64,000 nt of DNA from Candidatus Ribeiella danica (GTDB lineage Bacteria > Chloroflexota > Chloroflexia > Chloroflexales > Roseiflexaceae). Each line of letters begins with the position of its first letter. Within the stretch, counting starts at the first letter, position 1. The stretch spans positions 496,001-560,000 of the forward strand of contig JADKFS010000002.1 in NCBI GenBank assembly GCA_016717335.1, written 5' to 3'. Of this stretch, positions 53,978 to 64,000 are shown in pieces. The notes under the pieces were generated by a model that saw nothing but the letters and a program-made list of their open reading frames with translations, had not been told where the DNA came from and ran no database searches. The translations under genes and the position numbers were made by a program.

Positions 53978-54407
53978 GAGTTCAGTCCTTCCCAGGTCGC
54001 GCGGGCCAGAGATCGACGATCCACGACAGCGCCGGCGCGACATGCATCGGCGTATTGTAGCGAGTTTCGGAATGGCCGACAAGCGACCAACCCTTGCAAA
54101 ATTGTCACACAAGCGCGCATCTAAAGGGGTCGTATCGATCGTTTTATGCAATATAGGGTGCGGCTGTCCTATAGCGCACCAGTACCGGCGCTGAGGCGAC
54201 AAGAGGAGTAGCGGGCGGTTGATCTTGTCGCGCGCCGGGCAGATACTAGACGAGACATCGCGACGCCGCGATGCTCTACCCCTCGGCAATCCTTTTTCAA
54301 CCCATGGACGACACGCCACCCACGCTGATGCTGGCGCACTTCTTGCTTCTGCTAGCAGTCAAATCGTCACAACTTAGGGTCTCTCGAAGAAATAGCGGAG
54401 GAAAGCA
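53978..54407. other. Intergenic region, divergent
   Basis: 430 bases between the metallopeptidase start and the small membrane protein. I see no RNA gene, long repeat or convincing promoter pair. It ends with a good Shine-Dalgarno CGGAGGAAAG at 54397-54406. Confidence 0.6.
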
Positions 54408-54665
54408 ATGGTAGCGTTGATTGTACAATTTGTGATTGTGGGTATGTGGGCATCCATGCTCGTAATCCATACACGCCGCCTGATCCGCCTGGCCCAAGTC
54501 GAGTCGCTGACACAGTGGGGCGAGCGGCGGCTGCGGCCGAAACTGAACCGCGTCTGGTGGTGGCTGGGGCGTGAGGAGTACTGGCGCGCCGTCCAGATCG
54601 ACGGAGCGCGCTGCATGCAGATGACCCTGATCATGTTCCTGATGGCCTGGGGTATCTACTCCTGA
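54408..54665 (+). CDS. Small membrane protein, hypothetical
   Basis: 85 residues. An N-terminal transmembrane helix (VALIVQFVIVGMWASMLVI) is followed by a basic, Trp-rich central segment (RRLRPKLNRVWWWLGREEYW) and a second hydrophobic helix (MTLIMFLMAWGIY) at the C-terminus. AGGAGGAAAG-like site four bases before the ATG. No family recognised. Plausibly a real small protein because of the ribosome site and coherent topology. Confidence 0.65.
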   Translation: MVALIVQFVIVGMWASMLVIHTRRLIRLAQVESLTQWGERRLRPKLNRVWWWLGREEYWRAVQIDGARCMQMTLIMFLMAWGIYS

Positions 54666-54787
54666 GAATCGACCAAGAAAGCAACCCGCTCCCGGCAGAT
54701 TGTGGTAATATAGGCGCATACGCGATTCACGCCACATCATCTGCCAAGCTCGCCTGGCGCGCGCCTGGAGCCCTCGGGAGCAAACGC

Positions 54788-55165
54788 ATGAATATCCGCT
54801 GGATGGCGGTGCTGACCGGCTTCGTCGTCGATATCGCGCTCAGCACGGTGGTGGGTTTCTTCACAAGCGCAGATTTCTCCACATCGCCGGACCCAACGCG
54901 GCCCGGCGATATGCTTTTTCTAGTCCTCTTAACGCTCTCCACTGGGATTGGCGGCTACGTCGCAGGCCGCATGGCCCGCGACGACCGTGTGATCAACGGG
55001 CTGCTGGTCGCGATCGTGGGCATTCTGATCAACCAGCTTGGTCCGCCGCTGCCGAAAGTCTTTGTCATCGCAAGCGCGATCGCCTGCGGCGTCGCCGCGC
55101 TGGGCGGCTTTCTCAGCCGCTACCCGGCCAGCCGGCACGAGCGCTCGTCCAGGCGCGGGTCGTAG
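54788..55165 (+). CDS. Four-helix membrane protein, hypothetical
   Basis: 125 residues with four hydrophobic segments (WMAVLTGFVVDIALSTVVGF, MLFLVLLTLSTGIGGYVAG, INGLLVAIVGILI and VFVIASAIACGVAALGGFL) and a basic C-terminus. This resembles small TIGR04086/DUF-type membrane proteins of unknown function. GGGAG precedes the start. It lies 25 bases before the ECF sigma gene, so it may belong to that transcript. Confidence 0.7.
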   Translation: MNIRWMAVLTGFVVDIALSTVVGFFTSADFSTSPDPTRPGDMLFLVLLTLSTGIGGYVAGRMARDDRVINGLLVAIVGILINQLGPPLPKVFVIASAIACGVAALGGFLSRYPASRHERSSRRGS

Positions 55166-55190
55166 TAACCGTCATTGTTGGGATAAGCTG

Positions 55191-55777
55191 GTGAGCAACG
55201 CCGACACGATTGCCGCCGAATTGGCCGCACTCCGCGACGAAGAGCTTGTGGCGCTCCTGCTGCGGCGGCAGGAGGCCGCGCTTGGCGCCGTCTACGACCG
55301 CTACGGCCGGCTCGTCTACACGGTTGCGCTGCGGATCACCGGGGATCGCGAGACCGCCGAAGAGGTGGTCCAGGATGTCTTCCAGAACATCTGGCAGGCC
55401 GCCGGTAGCTTTCAGCCGCAGCTCGGCTCGTTCTCATCGTGGCTGCTCGGGATCACGCGGCACCGCGCGATCGACGCGACGCGCAGCAAGCGCGAGCGCG
55501 CCCGCACCCGCGAGCAGGCGCTCGACGAGACGCTCCCGCTCGGCGATGATACGAGCGTCGAGCGCCAGGTGTCGCAGGGGCTGCTGCGCGACACGGTGCG
55601 CGAGGCGCTGCGGAGCTGCCCGCCAGCCAGCGGCAGGCGATCGAGCTGGCCTACTACGGCGACCTGACGCGCGCGCAGATTGCTGAGCGTCTCGGGGAGC
55701 CGCTCGGGACGATCAAGACCCGGCTGCGGCTCGGGCTGCTCAAGCTGCGCGAGATGCTGGATCCGCCCGAAGAGTGA
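55191..55777 (+). pseudogene. ECF sigma-70 factor with one frameshift
   Basis: Region 2 is complete: GAVYDRYGRLVYTVALRITGDRETAEEVVQDVFQNIW then SSWLLGITRHRAIDATR. After VREAL near 55612 one base is missing relative to the expected frame; the next frame holds region 4 (ELPASQRQAIELAYYGDLTRAQIAERLGEPLGTIKTRL-like) and ends LREMLDPPEE. With the base restored it would be a normal 195-residue ECF factor, paired with the anti-sigma gene downstream. The start is GTG at 55191. As written, the product loses the -35-binding domain. Confidence 0.82.
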
Positions 55778-55950
55778 TCCGGAGGTCACAGCCCGCAGGG
55801 CGGCGCCCCGACCCCGCTCTTGCCGAAAAAGTCTATTCTTCGTCAAAAAAGACATCCATTATGACTCAATCGAACGCATAGTGAGTTGAGCGACTGGAAA
55901 CGCTCGGCCATCTCGCCAGGCCACCTGGAGACTGTGAAAGAAGCGCAGAC

Positions 55951-56716
55951 ATGACCCCCGCCGCCCGACGACGACATCCTTGACCTCCTGACCGCCTACG
56001 CGCTCGGGGCGCTCGAGCCGCCTGAGATTGTGCAGGTCGGCGCGCTGCTGGCCGAGCGCCCGGATCTGCGACAGCTGCTGGCCGAGCTACGCGCGACGGC
56101 CGATCGACTGCCGTACGGACTGGCAGAGGCCGAACCGGCGGCCGACCTGCGCCAGCGCGCGCTCGACCGCGCGACCGGCCGGTCGGCGCCACAGCCGCAA
56201 CCAGCGCCCGGCATCGCGGCGCGCGCGCGGCTGTGGGTGCTCGCGCTCGGCGGGATCGCGGCGCTGGCGATCCTGGCGGCGGCGCTGGGGTGGGCACAGC
56301 TGGCGGGCACGCGCGCCGATCTGGCCCAAGCGCGAGCACAGCTGGCCACCACGCAGGATCAGCTCAGCCAGGTGCAGGCCCAGGTTGCCGCGGCCCAGCA
56401 GGTGATCGCCTCGCTGCAGGGCGCCAGCGGCAGCGGCGCGATTCTCAAGACCCGCGCCGGCGCGACCGTGCTCGTGACCCAGCTCCCGCCGCTCCAGCCC
56501 GGCCGGGTCTATCAGCTCTGGCGCATCCAGGGCAGCCGCGCCCCCGCCAGCGCCGGCCTGTTCACCGTCAGCGGGCAGGGCTACGGGCAGACGACGCTGC
56601 CCGCCAGCCAGCAGCCGCAGCCCGGCGAGACCGTGGCGGTCACGGATGAGCCCGACGGCGGCAGCCCCGGCCCGACCACCCAGCCCCTGATTGTCGGGAC
56701 ATCTGCAAGCGCCTGA
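55951..56716 (+). pseudogene. Anti-sigma factor (RskA-like) with frameshift at its start
   Basis: The natural start ATG at 55951 is out of frame with the body by one extra C in a run of five (766 bases in total). The body reads DDDILDLLTAYALGALEP (ZAS-like helices), a transmembrane helix (LWVLALGGIAALAILAAALGW, about 75-95), a coiled coil and the extracytoplasmic RskA domain with LPPLQPGRVYQLWRI and VTDEPDGGSPGP. It should sequester the ECF sigma factor at the membrane. An internal GTG at 56030 could give a 228-residue form lacking the N-terminal sigma-binding helices. Confidence 0.8.
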
Positions 56717-56727
56717 CCTCATGACAG

Positions 56728-56768
56728 GGAGACAAGGAGACAACAACGCTCCCTGTCTCCTTGTCTCC
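56728..56768 (+). terminator. Hairpin from tandem GTCTCCTT repeat after the anti-sigma gene
   Basis: GGAGACAAGGAGACA (56728-56742) pairs with TGTCTCCTTGTCTCC (56754-56768). The right arm continues as tandem GTCTCCTT units to 56783. Likely terminator; the repeat also abuts the lon promoter. Confidence 0.65.
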
Positions 56769-56793
56769 TTGTCTCCTTGTCTCGACGGGGCTG

Positions 56794-56802
56794 TGCTATA
56801 AT
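56794..56802 (+). promoter_or_regulatory. Extended -10 of the lon promoter
   Basis: TGC-TATAAT, a perfect -10 with the TGn extension, 54 bases upstream of lon. No good -35 at 17-18 bases; the position falls in the GTCTCCTT repeats. No CIRCE-type inverted repeat was seen. Confidence 0.6.
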
Positions 56803-56855
56803 GCCCGGCATTCCAGGAGCAGCGCATCACCCACATTCCAAAAAGGTGCATCACA

Positions 56856-59396
<2,541 letters not shown>

Positions 59397-59415
59397 CGTC
59401 CGACAGGCGATTAAA

Positions 59416-59480
59416 GACGAAAGACCAACGACCAACGACCAACGACCACGCGCATCCATGTTGGTCGTTGGTCTTTCGTC
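59416..59480. terminator. 20-bp perfect hairpin between convergent genes
   Basis: 59416-59435 pairs with 59461-59480; the left arm continues as tandem CGACCAA units that allow alternative registers. It lies between lon and the convergent SH3b gene, so it is probably a bidirectional terminator. Confidence 0.75.
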
Positions 59481-59508
59481 GAGTTTGGCTTAATCTTAAG
59501 AGATTGGG

Positions 59509-60150
59509 CTACTGGACGGCTTGGAGAAAATCGGCCGCAACCCAGCCGGTGCTGCCGTCGGGCTCGCGCACGTTCTTCCAGACTCGATCCGGGCCGCTGA
59601 AGTCGGGGCCGGCGATCGTCACGACCGTGCCGTCCGGCAGCGTCTTGAGCACCTCGCTGTCGCCGCTGTGCTCCTGGCGCAGAAACAGCCCCTGGCCCTC
59701 GGTGTTGAAGACGCGGAACTGCGCCCCGCCAGTGCTCCCCTGGACCGCCACCACCTGAGTCGGGCTCGACACGCCGGGCGTCACCGTAGCCTGGGCGGGC
59801 AAGAGCGAGCTGCCGGCGCCCGAGTCGGCCAGCGCCTCAGTCGGCCGGTTGAACGGCGACCGCGCGTCGGTCGGCCGGCGCGTGATCCAGATCAGCCCGA
59901 TCAGGCCGGCGACCAGCACGGCCGCCGCCAGCAGCATACGCCAGCCGCCAAATTGCAGCCAGAGCACAAACTCCTGCCGCGACGAGGGGATCTTCTGTGC
60001 CCTGCTGCTCCGCCTGGCCACACGCGAACCGCGCCAGTCGGGGTTGACCGGATCGCTCTGGGCCGGGCGACCGTCGTCGAGCCGCTCAGTCGGCTGCGTA
60101 TCGCCACGGCGACGAGTCGTCCGCGTGTTATACGGATCGTGCTCTGCCAT
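59509..60150 (-). CDS. Single-pass membrane protein with C-terminal SH3b domain
   Basis: 213 residues. The N-terminal 60 residues are basic and disordered, one transmembrane helix follows (72-90, RMLLAAAVLVAGLIGLIWIT), then a Ser/Thr/Pro linker and a bacterial SH3 domain (about 150-213: GLFLRQEHSGDSEVLKTLPDGT to DGSTGWVAADFL). Such domains bind peptidoglycan or peptides outside the membrane. Possible role in envelope binding; partner unknown. The start is supported by GGAGCAGGG upstream. Confidence 0.8.
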   Translation of the reverse strand: MAEHDPYNTRTTRRRGDTQPTERLDDGRPAQSDPVNPDWRGSRVARRSSRAQKIPSSRQEFVLWLQFGGWRMLLAAAVLVAGLIGLIWITRRPTDARSPFNRPTEALADSGAGSSLLPAQATVTPGVSSPTQVVAVQGSTGGAQFRVFNTEGQGLFLRQEHSGDSEVLKTLPDGTVVTIAGPDFSGPDRVWKNVREPDGSTGWVAADFLQAVQ

Positions 60151-60254
60151 GCCCCTGCTCCTTTCGGATGCTCCCTGGAAAGGTGATCATGATAGCACAG
60201 GCGAGCGGGAGGGGCAACACATCCGTTCCGGCCTGACGGAGTGAGGGGGCGAAT

Positions 60255-60331
60255 GTTGAACGTTGAACGCTGAACGTTTGAACGTTTGAACGTTTGAACG
60301 CTGGAAGTGCCGACTGCCGACTGCCGACTGC
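60255..60331. repeat. Tandem TTGAACG and GCCGACT repeats
   Basis: Seven- and eight-base units: TTGAACG and variants about six times (60255-60303), then GCCGACT three times (60309-60331). Located between the SH3b gene and the sugar reductase. The first unit belongs to the family found in lon and in the glycosyltransferase. Confidence 0.8.
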
Positions 60332-60366
60332 CGGCCGCCTCCATTCGCTTCTCGCCCCTCGCCGGG

Positions 60367-61332
60367 TCACCTTGTCACGTCGGCCCGCCAGTAGGCCAGC
60401 AGCTCGTCGACGATCTGCTCCATACCGATCTCGGGCGCCCAGCCCGTCGCCTGGCGCAGCCGGCTGTTGTCGCCCAGCAGGATCGGCTCGTCGGAGGGGC
60501 GCAGGCGACTCGGGTCGACCTGAACGTCGGCGTGGACGCGGCCGCGCGCGCGCACCAGCTCGACGATGTCGCCGATCCGGGTGGCGCTGCCGGAGCAGAG
60601 GTTGTAGACCGTGCCGGGCGCGCCGCGGTCGAGCAGCAGCCAGAGCGCGCGGGCCACGTCGGTCACGTGCGTAAAATCGCGGCGGGCCTCGAGGTTCCCA
60701 ACCTGAATCGCCGGCGGCTGGCGGCCGGCCTCGATCTGGGCCATCTGCTGGCAGAAGGTCTGGATCGAGCAGCGGTCGCCCTGGCGCGGGCCGACGTGAT
60801 TAAACGAGCGGGTGACGACCACGTGCAGGCCGTAGCTGTCGTGGTACTGCAGGCCGAGCAGCTCCTGCGTGACCTTGCTGACCCCGTAGGGCGAGGCCGG
60901 CCGCAGCGCGCGCGTCTCGGGGATCGGCACCTCGTCGGGCCGCACGAAGCCGTACTCGGCGCTGGAGCCGGCGATGTGGACGCGCGCCATCGGCGCGTGA
61001 GCGCGCACCGCCTCGAGCAAGTTGACGGTGCCCTCGCCATTCGTGCGCAGCGTGGCGATCGGGGCATCCCACGAGGCCGAGGGGTAGCTCTGCGCGGCCA
61101 GGTGATACACGCGGTCCGGCGCGGCGGCGCGCACAGCGGCGGCGACGGCAAACGGATCGTCGATATCGCCCTCGTGGAACGTGACGCGGCCGAACAGCTG
61201 CTGGATCGGGCGCGGGTCGCTGCGCCAGCGCTTGAAGGCGTGCAGCTCGACGTCCGGCAGCGTCAGCAGGTAATCGGCCAGGAAGCTGCCGACCGGCCCG
61301 GTGACACCGGTGATCAGGACACGGGTTGTCAT
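60367..61332 (-). CDS. GDP-4-keto-6-deoxymannose reductase/NAD-dependent epimerase
   Basis: 321-residue extended SDR. Rossmann motif TGVTGPVGS (residues 8-16), HLAAQSYPSASWDAPIATLRTN (typical of GDP-mannose 4,6-dehydratase/Rmd proteins), active-site SSAEYG and YGVSK (Tyr-x3-Lys about 150), and RSFNHVGPRQ. This pattern fits Rmd, which makes GDP-D-rhamnose, or a relative of GMD. It is far from the rfb cluster and stands alone between repeats, without a visible GMD partner. Substrate is a well-founded guess only. Confidence 0.82.
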   Translation of the reverse strand: MTTRVLITGVTGPVGSFLADYLLTLPDVELHAFKRWRSDPRPIQQLFGRVTFHEGDIDDPFAVAAAVRAAAPDRVYHLAAQSYPSASWDAPIATLRTNGEGTVNLLEAVRAHAPMARVHIAGSSAEYGFVRPDEVPIPETRALRPASPYGVSKVTQELLGLQYHDSYGLHVVVTRSFNHVGPRQGDRCSIQTFCQQMAQIEAGRQPPAIQVGNLEARRDFTHVTDVARALWLLLDRGAPGTVYNLCSGSATRIGDIVELVRARGRVHADVQVDPSRLRPSDEPILLGDNSRLRQATGWAPEIGMEQIVDELLAYWRADVTR

Positions 61333-61465
61333 GAGAGAGTATCCTTTTAGGCGACAAAAGCGTTCAGAACATAGAATCCACGAAACTCAGGCATCGAGTA
61401 TACCGCAACTACGCGGAACCGCAATGTATGTTGCCGGAATGTTGCCGTTCTCGTCGCCGGGCTAG

Positions 61466-61494
61466 TTGCCTCTGGTGTGCCAACGCTCTATAAT
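61466..61494 (+). promoter_or_regulatory. Sigma-70 type promoter of the Ser/Thr kinase gene
   Basis: TTGCCT, a 17-base spacer and a perfect TATAAT, 62 bases upstream of the start. Confidence 0.7.
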
Positions 61495-61556
61495 AGCCCA
61501 TACGAATGGCGGTAGCTCACGCCTTGTTTGGCACCGCGCTCTCGTCGGAGGACAGC

Positions 61557-63524
61557 ATGCCACTGATCAAGAAGGCCGGGACAACCAAGGGGATTGGCCC
61601 GGCGCAGGCCGGCCAGGACGAGGGCGACACCAATTTGCTCGGCGCGGCTGCGGCCGACGGCAAGCCGGCCGCCGGGCCGGCGATGCAGGCGGGCGTGGTG
61701 CTGCAGGGGCGCTACGCGATCGAGGGCACGCTCGGCGTCGGCGGCATGAGCGTGGTCTACCGCGGGCGCGACCTGCGCTTCAAGGACGTGGTGCGGCCCT
61801 GCGCGATCAAAGAGATGTACCAGAGCGCGCCCGACTCGAACACGCGCCTGCTGAACCTCAAGAACTTCGAGCGCGAGTCGGGCCTGCTGGCGACGCTGCA
61901 GCACCCGGCCATCCCGAAGGTCTACGATTTCTTCGAAGAGAACGGCCGGTTCTACCTGATTCTGGAGCTGGTGCCCGGCAAAGACCTGGAGACCGCGCTC
62001 GACGAGACCGGCGGCCCGCTGCCGGAGGATCGCGTGGCGCGCTGGGCAGCGCAGATCTGCGACGTGCTGGCCTACCTGCACAACCATACCCCCGAGCCGA
62101 TCGTCTTCCGCGACCTCAAGCCGTCGAACGTGATGGTCACGCCCGAAGAGCGGATCGTGCTGATCGACTTCGGCATCGCGCGCAACCTCAACCGCGGCGA
62201 CCGCAAGGGCACCATGATCGGCACCGAGGGCTACTCGCCGCCCGAGCAATACCGTGGCCTGGCCGAGCCGCGCGGCGACCTGTACGCGCTCGGCGCCACG
62301 ATGCACCACCTGCTGACCGCCAGCGACCCGCGGCTCGAGACGCCGTTCACCTTCCACGAGCGGCCGCTGCGCCAGCTCAACCCTATCGTCTCGCCCGAGC
62401 TCGACGCGGTGGTCGCCAAAGCGCTCGAGTACGATGTCGGCGCGCGCTGGAGCTCGGCCGAGGAGATGAAGACCGCGCTGCTGCAGCTGCCCGCGCTGGC
62501 CGGCCCGGCGCTCGCGCTGAACATGCGCCCCAGCGCGCCAGCGGCCGTGCGCGGCCGACCGAGCAGCACCGAGCTGCTGTGGAGCTTCACGTGCGAGGAC
62601 GAAGTGCGCTCCTCTGCCTGCGTCGCCAATGGCCTGCTGTACGTCGGCTGCTACGACACGAACCTGTACGCGCTGGAGATCGGCCGCGGCGACTTCCGCT
62701 GGAAATACGCGACCGAGGGCGGCATCTCATCCTCGCCGATGGTCTGGCAAGACATGGTGATCTTCGGATCGGAGGACGGCGCCGTCTACGCGCTCGACAC
62801 GCGCCGCGGCACGCTGCGCTGGACCTTCCGCACCATCAAGCCGGTGCGCTCCTCCCCGCGCGCCGAAGATCGGATGATCTTCGTCGGATCGGACGACCAG
62901 CACTTCTACGCGCTGGACGGCCTGCGCGGGACCATGATCTGGAAGTACCGCAGCTGGATGCCCATCCGCTCCTCGGCCTGCGTCGGCAACGGCAGCGTGT
63001 TCGTCGGCGGCAGCGATGGGCACGTCTACAGCTTCGACATCCGCAACGGCAGCCTGCGCTGGAAACAGAAGACCCAGCAGCCGGTCATCTCCTCGCCGAC
63101 CTTCGCCGAGGGCCTGGTGATCGTCGGCTCGATGGACGGCAATATCTACGCGCTCGACGGCGAGGGCGGCTGGCCGGCCTGGCGTTACCGCACTAATCAT
63201 TATGTCAACTCATCGCCCTACGTCGTCGGCACGCGCGCGTTCGTCGGCGGGGTCGACGGCACCCTGTACGCGCTCGAGACCAAGACCGGGCGGCTCTCGT
63301 GGAAGTACGACACCGGCAGCCAGATCACCTCGTCGCCACGCTCCGACGGCGGGCGCGTCTACTTCGGCGCGGTGGACGGCTTCGTCTACTGCGTCGACGC
63401 CGGCACCGGCGCGCTGCTCTGGAAGTTCCAGACCAATGGGCCGGTCGTCTCATCGCCGGCGCTGCAGGACGGCGTCGTGTTTATCGGATCGATGGACCAC
63501 CAGGTCTACGCGCTGCGCGCCTAG
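61557..63524 (+). CDS. Ser/Thr protein kinase with C-terminal PQQ-like beta-propeller
   Basis: 655 residues. The kinase domain spans about 50-325: glycine loop GTLGVGGMSVVY, Lys85 (CAIKEMY), catalytic FRDLKPSNV (Phe replaces the usual His of HRD), DFGIARN and the activation segment GTEGYSPPEQY. A short linker leads to eight repeats of about 40 residues from 345 to 655, each with FVGSxDGxVYALD-like sequence, forming an eight-bladed PQQ-like propeller. No transmembrane segment lies between the two, so the propeller is cytoplasmic, unlike PknD-type kinases. The start MPLIKKAG has CGGAGG upstream. The propeller may bind a partner or ligand that controls the kinase. Confidence 0.92.
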   Translation: MPLIKKAGTTKGIGPAQAGQDEGDTNLLGAAAADGKPAAGPAMQAGVVLQGRYAIEGTLGVGGMSVVYRGRDLRFKDVVRPCAIKEMYQSAPDSNTRLLNLKNFERESGLLATLQHPAIPKVYDFFEENGRFYLILELVPGKDLETALDETGGPLPEDRVARWAAQICDVLAYLHNHTPEPIVFRDLKPSNVMVTPEERIVLIDFGIARNLNRGDRKGTMIGTEGYSPPEQYRGLAEPRGDLYALGATMHHLLTASDPRLETPFTFHERPLRQLNPIVSPELDAVVAKALEYDVGARWSSAEEMKTALLQLPALAGPALALNMRPSAPAAVRGRPSSTELLWSFTCEDEVRSSACVANGLLYVGCYDTNLYALEIGRGDFRWKYATEGGISSSPMVWQDMVIFGSEDGAVYALDTRRGTLRWTFRTIKPVRSSPRAEDRMIFVGSDDQHFYALDGLRGTMIWKYRSWMPIRSSACVGNGSVFVGGSDGHVYSFDIRNGSLRWKQKTQQPVISSPTFAEGLVIVGSMDGNIYALDGEGGWPAWRYRTNHYVNSSPYVVGTRAFVGGVDGTLYALETKTGRLSWKYDTGSQITSSPRSDGGRVYFGAVDGFVYCVDAGTGALLWKFQTNGPVVSSPALQDGVVFIGSMDHQVYALRA

Positions 63525-63576
63525 TACAAGGTTCCGGAAGTTCGTGTCGGGCTTGGGCTGCCACGATCGGTTCTGC

Positions 63577-63620
63577 GGTTCTGCGGTTCTGCAGTCCCGT
63601 GGCCACAGAACCGCAGAACC
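63577..63620 (+). terminator. 15-bp hairpin after the kinase gene
   Basis: GGTTCTGCGGTTCTG (63577-63591) pairs with CAGAACCGCAGAACC (63606-63620); the left arm extends as tandem GGTTCTGC units. The remainder of 63525-63747 contains tandem TTGCAGA-like and TCTGCAG-like units and no gene. Confidence 0.65.
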
Positions 63621-63747
63621 AACGGGCGACAACCAGCAACGAACTTCTGGAAAGCTGTACTAGTCATTGCCGATTGCAGGTTGCAACTTGCAGATTACTG
63701 AACCAGTCTGCAGTCTGCACTCTACAATCTGAAATCCGGAGTGGTTG

Positions 63748-64000
63748 ATGTCCTTTATCAGCAAGCTCTTTCGGAAGGCCGAGCCGGAGGAAGAGCCAGA
63801 GGCCGCGACGGCCCAGCCGGTGAAACCCGACGCCGGCGAGCGCGCGGACGAGCCGGCCCAGGCTGCCGAAGAAGCGCGCGACCAGGCCCAAGAAGACGAA
63901 CATGGCGAGCAGCCGGGCGGCGCCGCGCCCGAGGCCGCGCCCGCGCCGATCGAGGCGGAAGAGGGCGCCTGGTGGGAGGACTCGTGGCCGCTGGCGGCGC
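63748..64000 (+). CDS. Acidic N-terminus of a protein cut by the window edge
   Basis: Starts MSFISKLFRKAEPEEEPEAA after CCGGAGTGG and is open to the edge (84 residues). It is a low-complexity Ala/Glu/Pro region with an amphipathic, basic first helix. Such disordered starts precede FHA, kinase or PP2C phosphatase domains in related gene neighbourhoods, but nothing visible here decides it. Placed downstream of the Ser/Thr kinase, same strand. Confidence 0.6.
   Translation, partial: MSFISKLFRKAEPEEEPEAATAQPVKPDAGERADEPAQAAEEARDQAQEDEHGEQPGGAAPEAAPAPIEAEEGAWWEDSWPLAA

Noticed and set aside
60255..60331. Possible CRISPR array
   Set aside because: Units are 7-8 bp in direct tandem without spacers, and no cas genes are present in the window.

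Overview
The window is a GC-rich bacterial chromosome segment. Its content (a giant cytoplasmic GAF-repeat histidine kinase, a V4R-domain protein, a Ser/Thr kinase with a PQQ-like propeller, tandem dipeptide-type ABC modules and very short intergenic repeats) points to a filamentous member of the Chloroflexota, probably class Chloroflexia. That placement is inferred from gene content; there is no rRNA or marker-gene evidence here.

Layout. (1) 1-12.5 kb, all on the minus strand: a surface-polysaccharide cluster. rfbF-rfbG-rfbH form a translationally coupled CDP-3,6-dideoxyhexose pathway, followed by a reductase/epimerase cut by the left edge. Upstream lie GT2 and GT4 glycosyltransferases, a DPM1-type polyprenyl-phosphate glycosyltransferase and two polytopic membrane proteins. 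(2) 12.6-26.4 kb, plus strand: a signalling block with a V4R protein, a left-handed beta-helix protein, a response regulator with a degenerate GGDEF-like domain, a roughly 3,160-residue histidine kinase with about 16 GAF units, and an alpha/beta-hydrolase-fold protein lacking its nucleophile. (3) 26.4-34.8 kb, minus strand: two tandem oligopeptide/dipeptide ABC modules (lipoprotein SBP, permease B, permease C) without ATPase genes, each with a strong hairpin between the SBP gene and its permeases. (4) 35-38.9 kb: a hybrid CMD/SDR pseudogene and two aldo/keto reductases.

(5) 39.0-51.8 kb: an integrative element inserted in the 3' half of a tRNA-Gln(CUG) gene, bounded by a 108-bp direct repeat. 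A fragment of a second, different integrase lies just outside the left repeat, so this looks like tandem accretion of related elements. Its cargo is a decayed defence island: MntA/HepT remnant, an nSTAND/WD40 NTPase beside a membrane/coiled-coil protein, an intact IS4-family element plus a short non-autonomous derivative, a broken IS5-like element, a HEPN remnant, an EEP nuclease, a DUF433/DUF5615 toxin-antitoxin pair and a frameshifted DISARM drmA joined to an integrase 3' fragment.

(6) 51.8-64 kb: tRNA-Gln and tRNA-Leu, a secreted metallopeptidase, small membrane proteins, an ECF sigma/anti-sigma pair, Lon protease, an SH3b membrane protein, a GDP-6-deoxy-sugar reductase, the Ser/Thr kinase with an eight-repeat propeller, and the start of another gene at the right edge. 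Between about 49.5 and 56 kb four successive large genes carry single-base frameshifts. Either this stretch is decaying or the sequence is locally inaccurate; the window alone cannot decide. Short 7-8 bp tandem repeats are scattered between genes, and one related repeat sits in frame inside both a glycosyltransferase and Lon.
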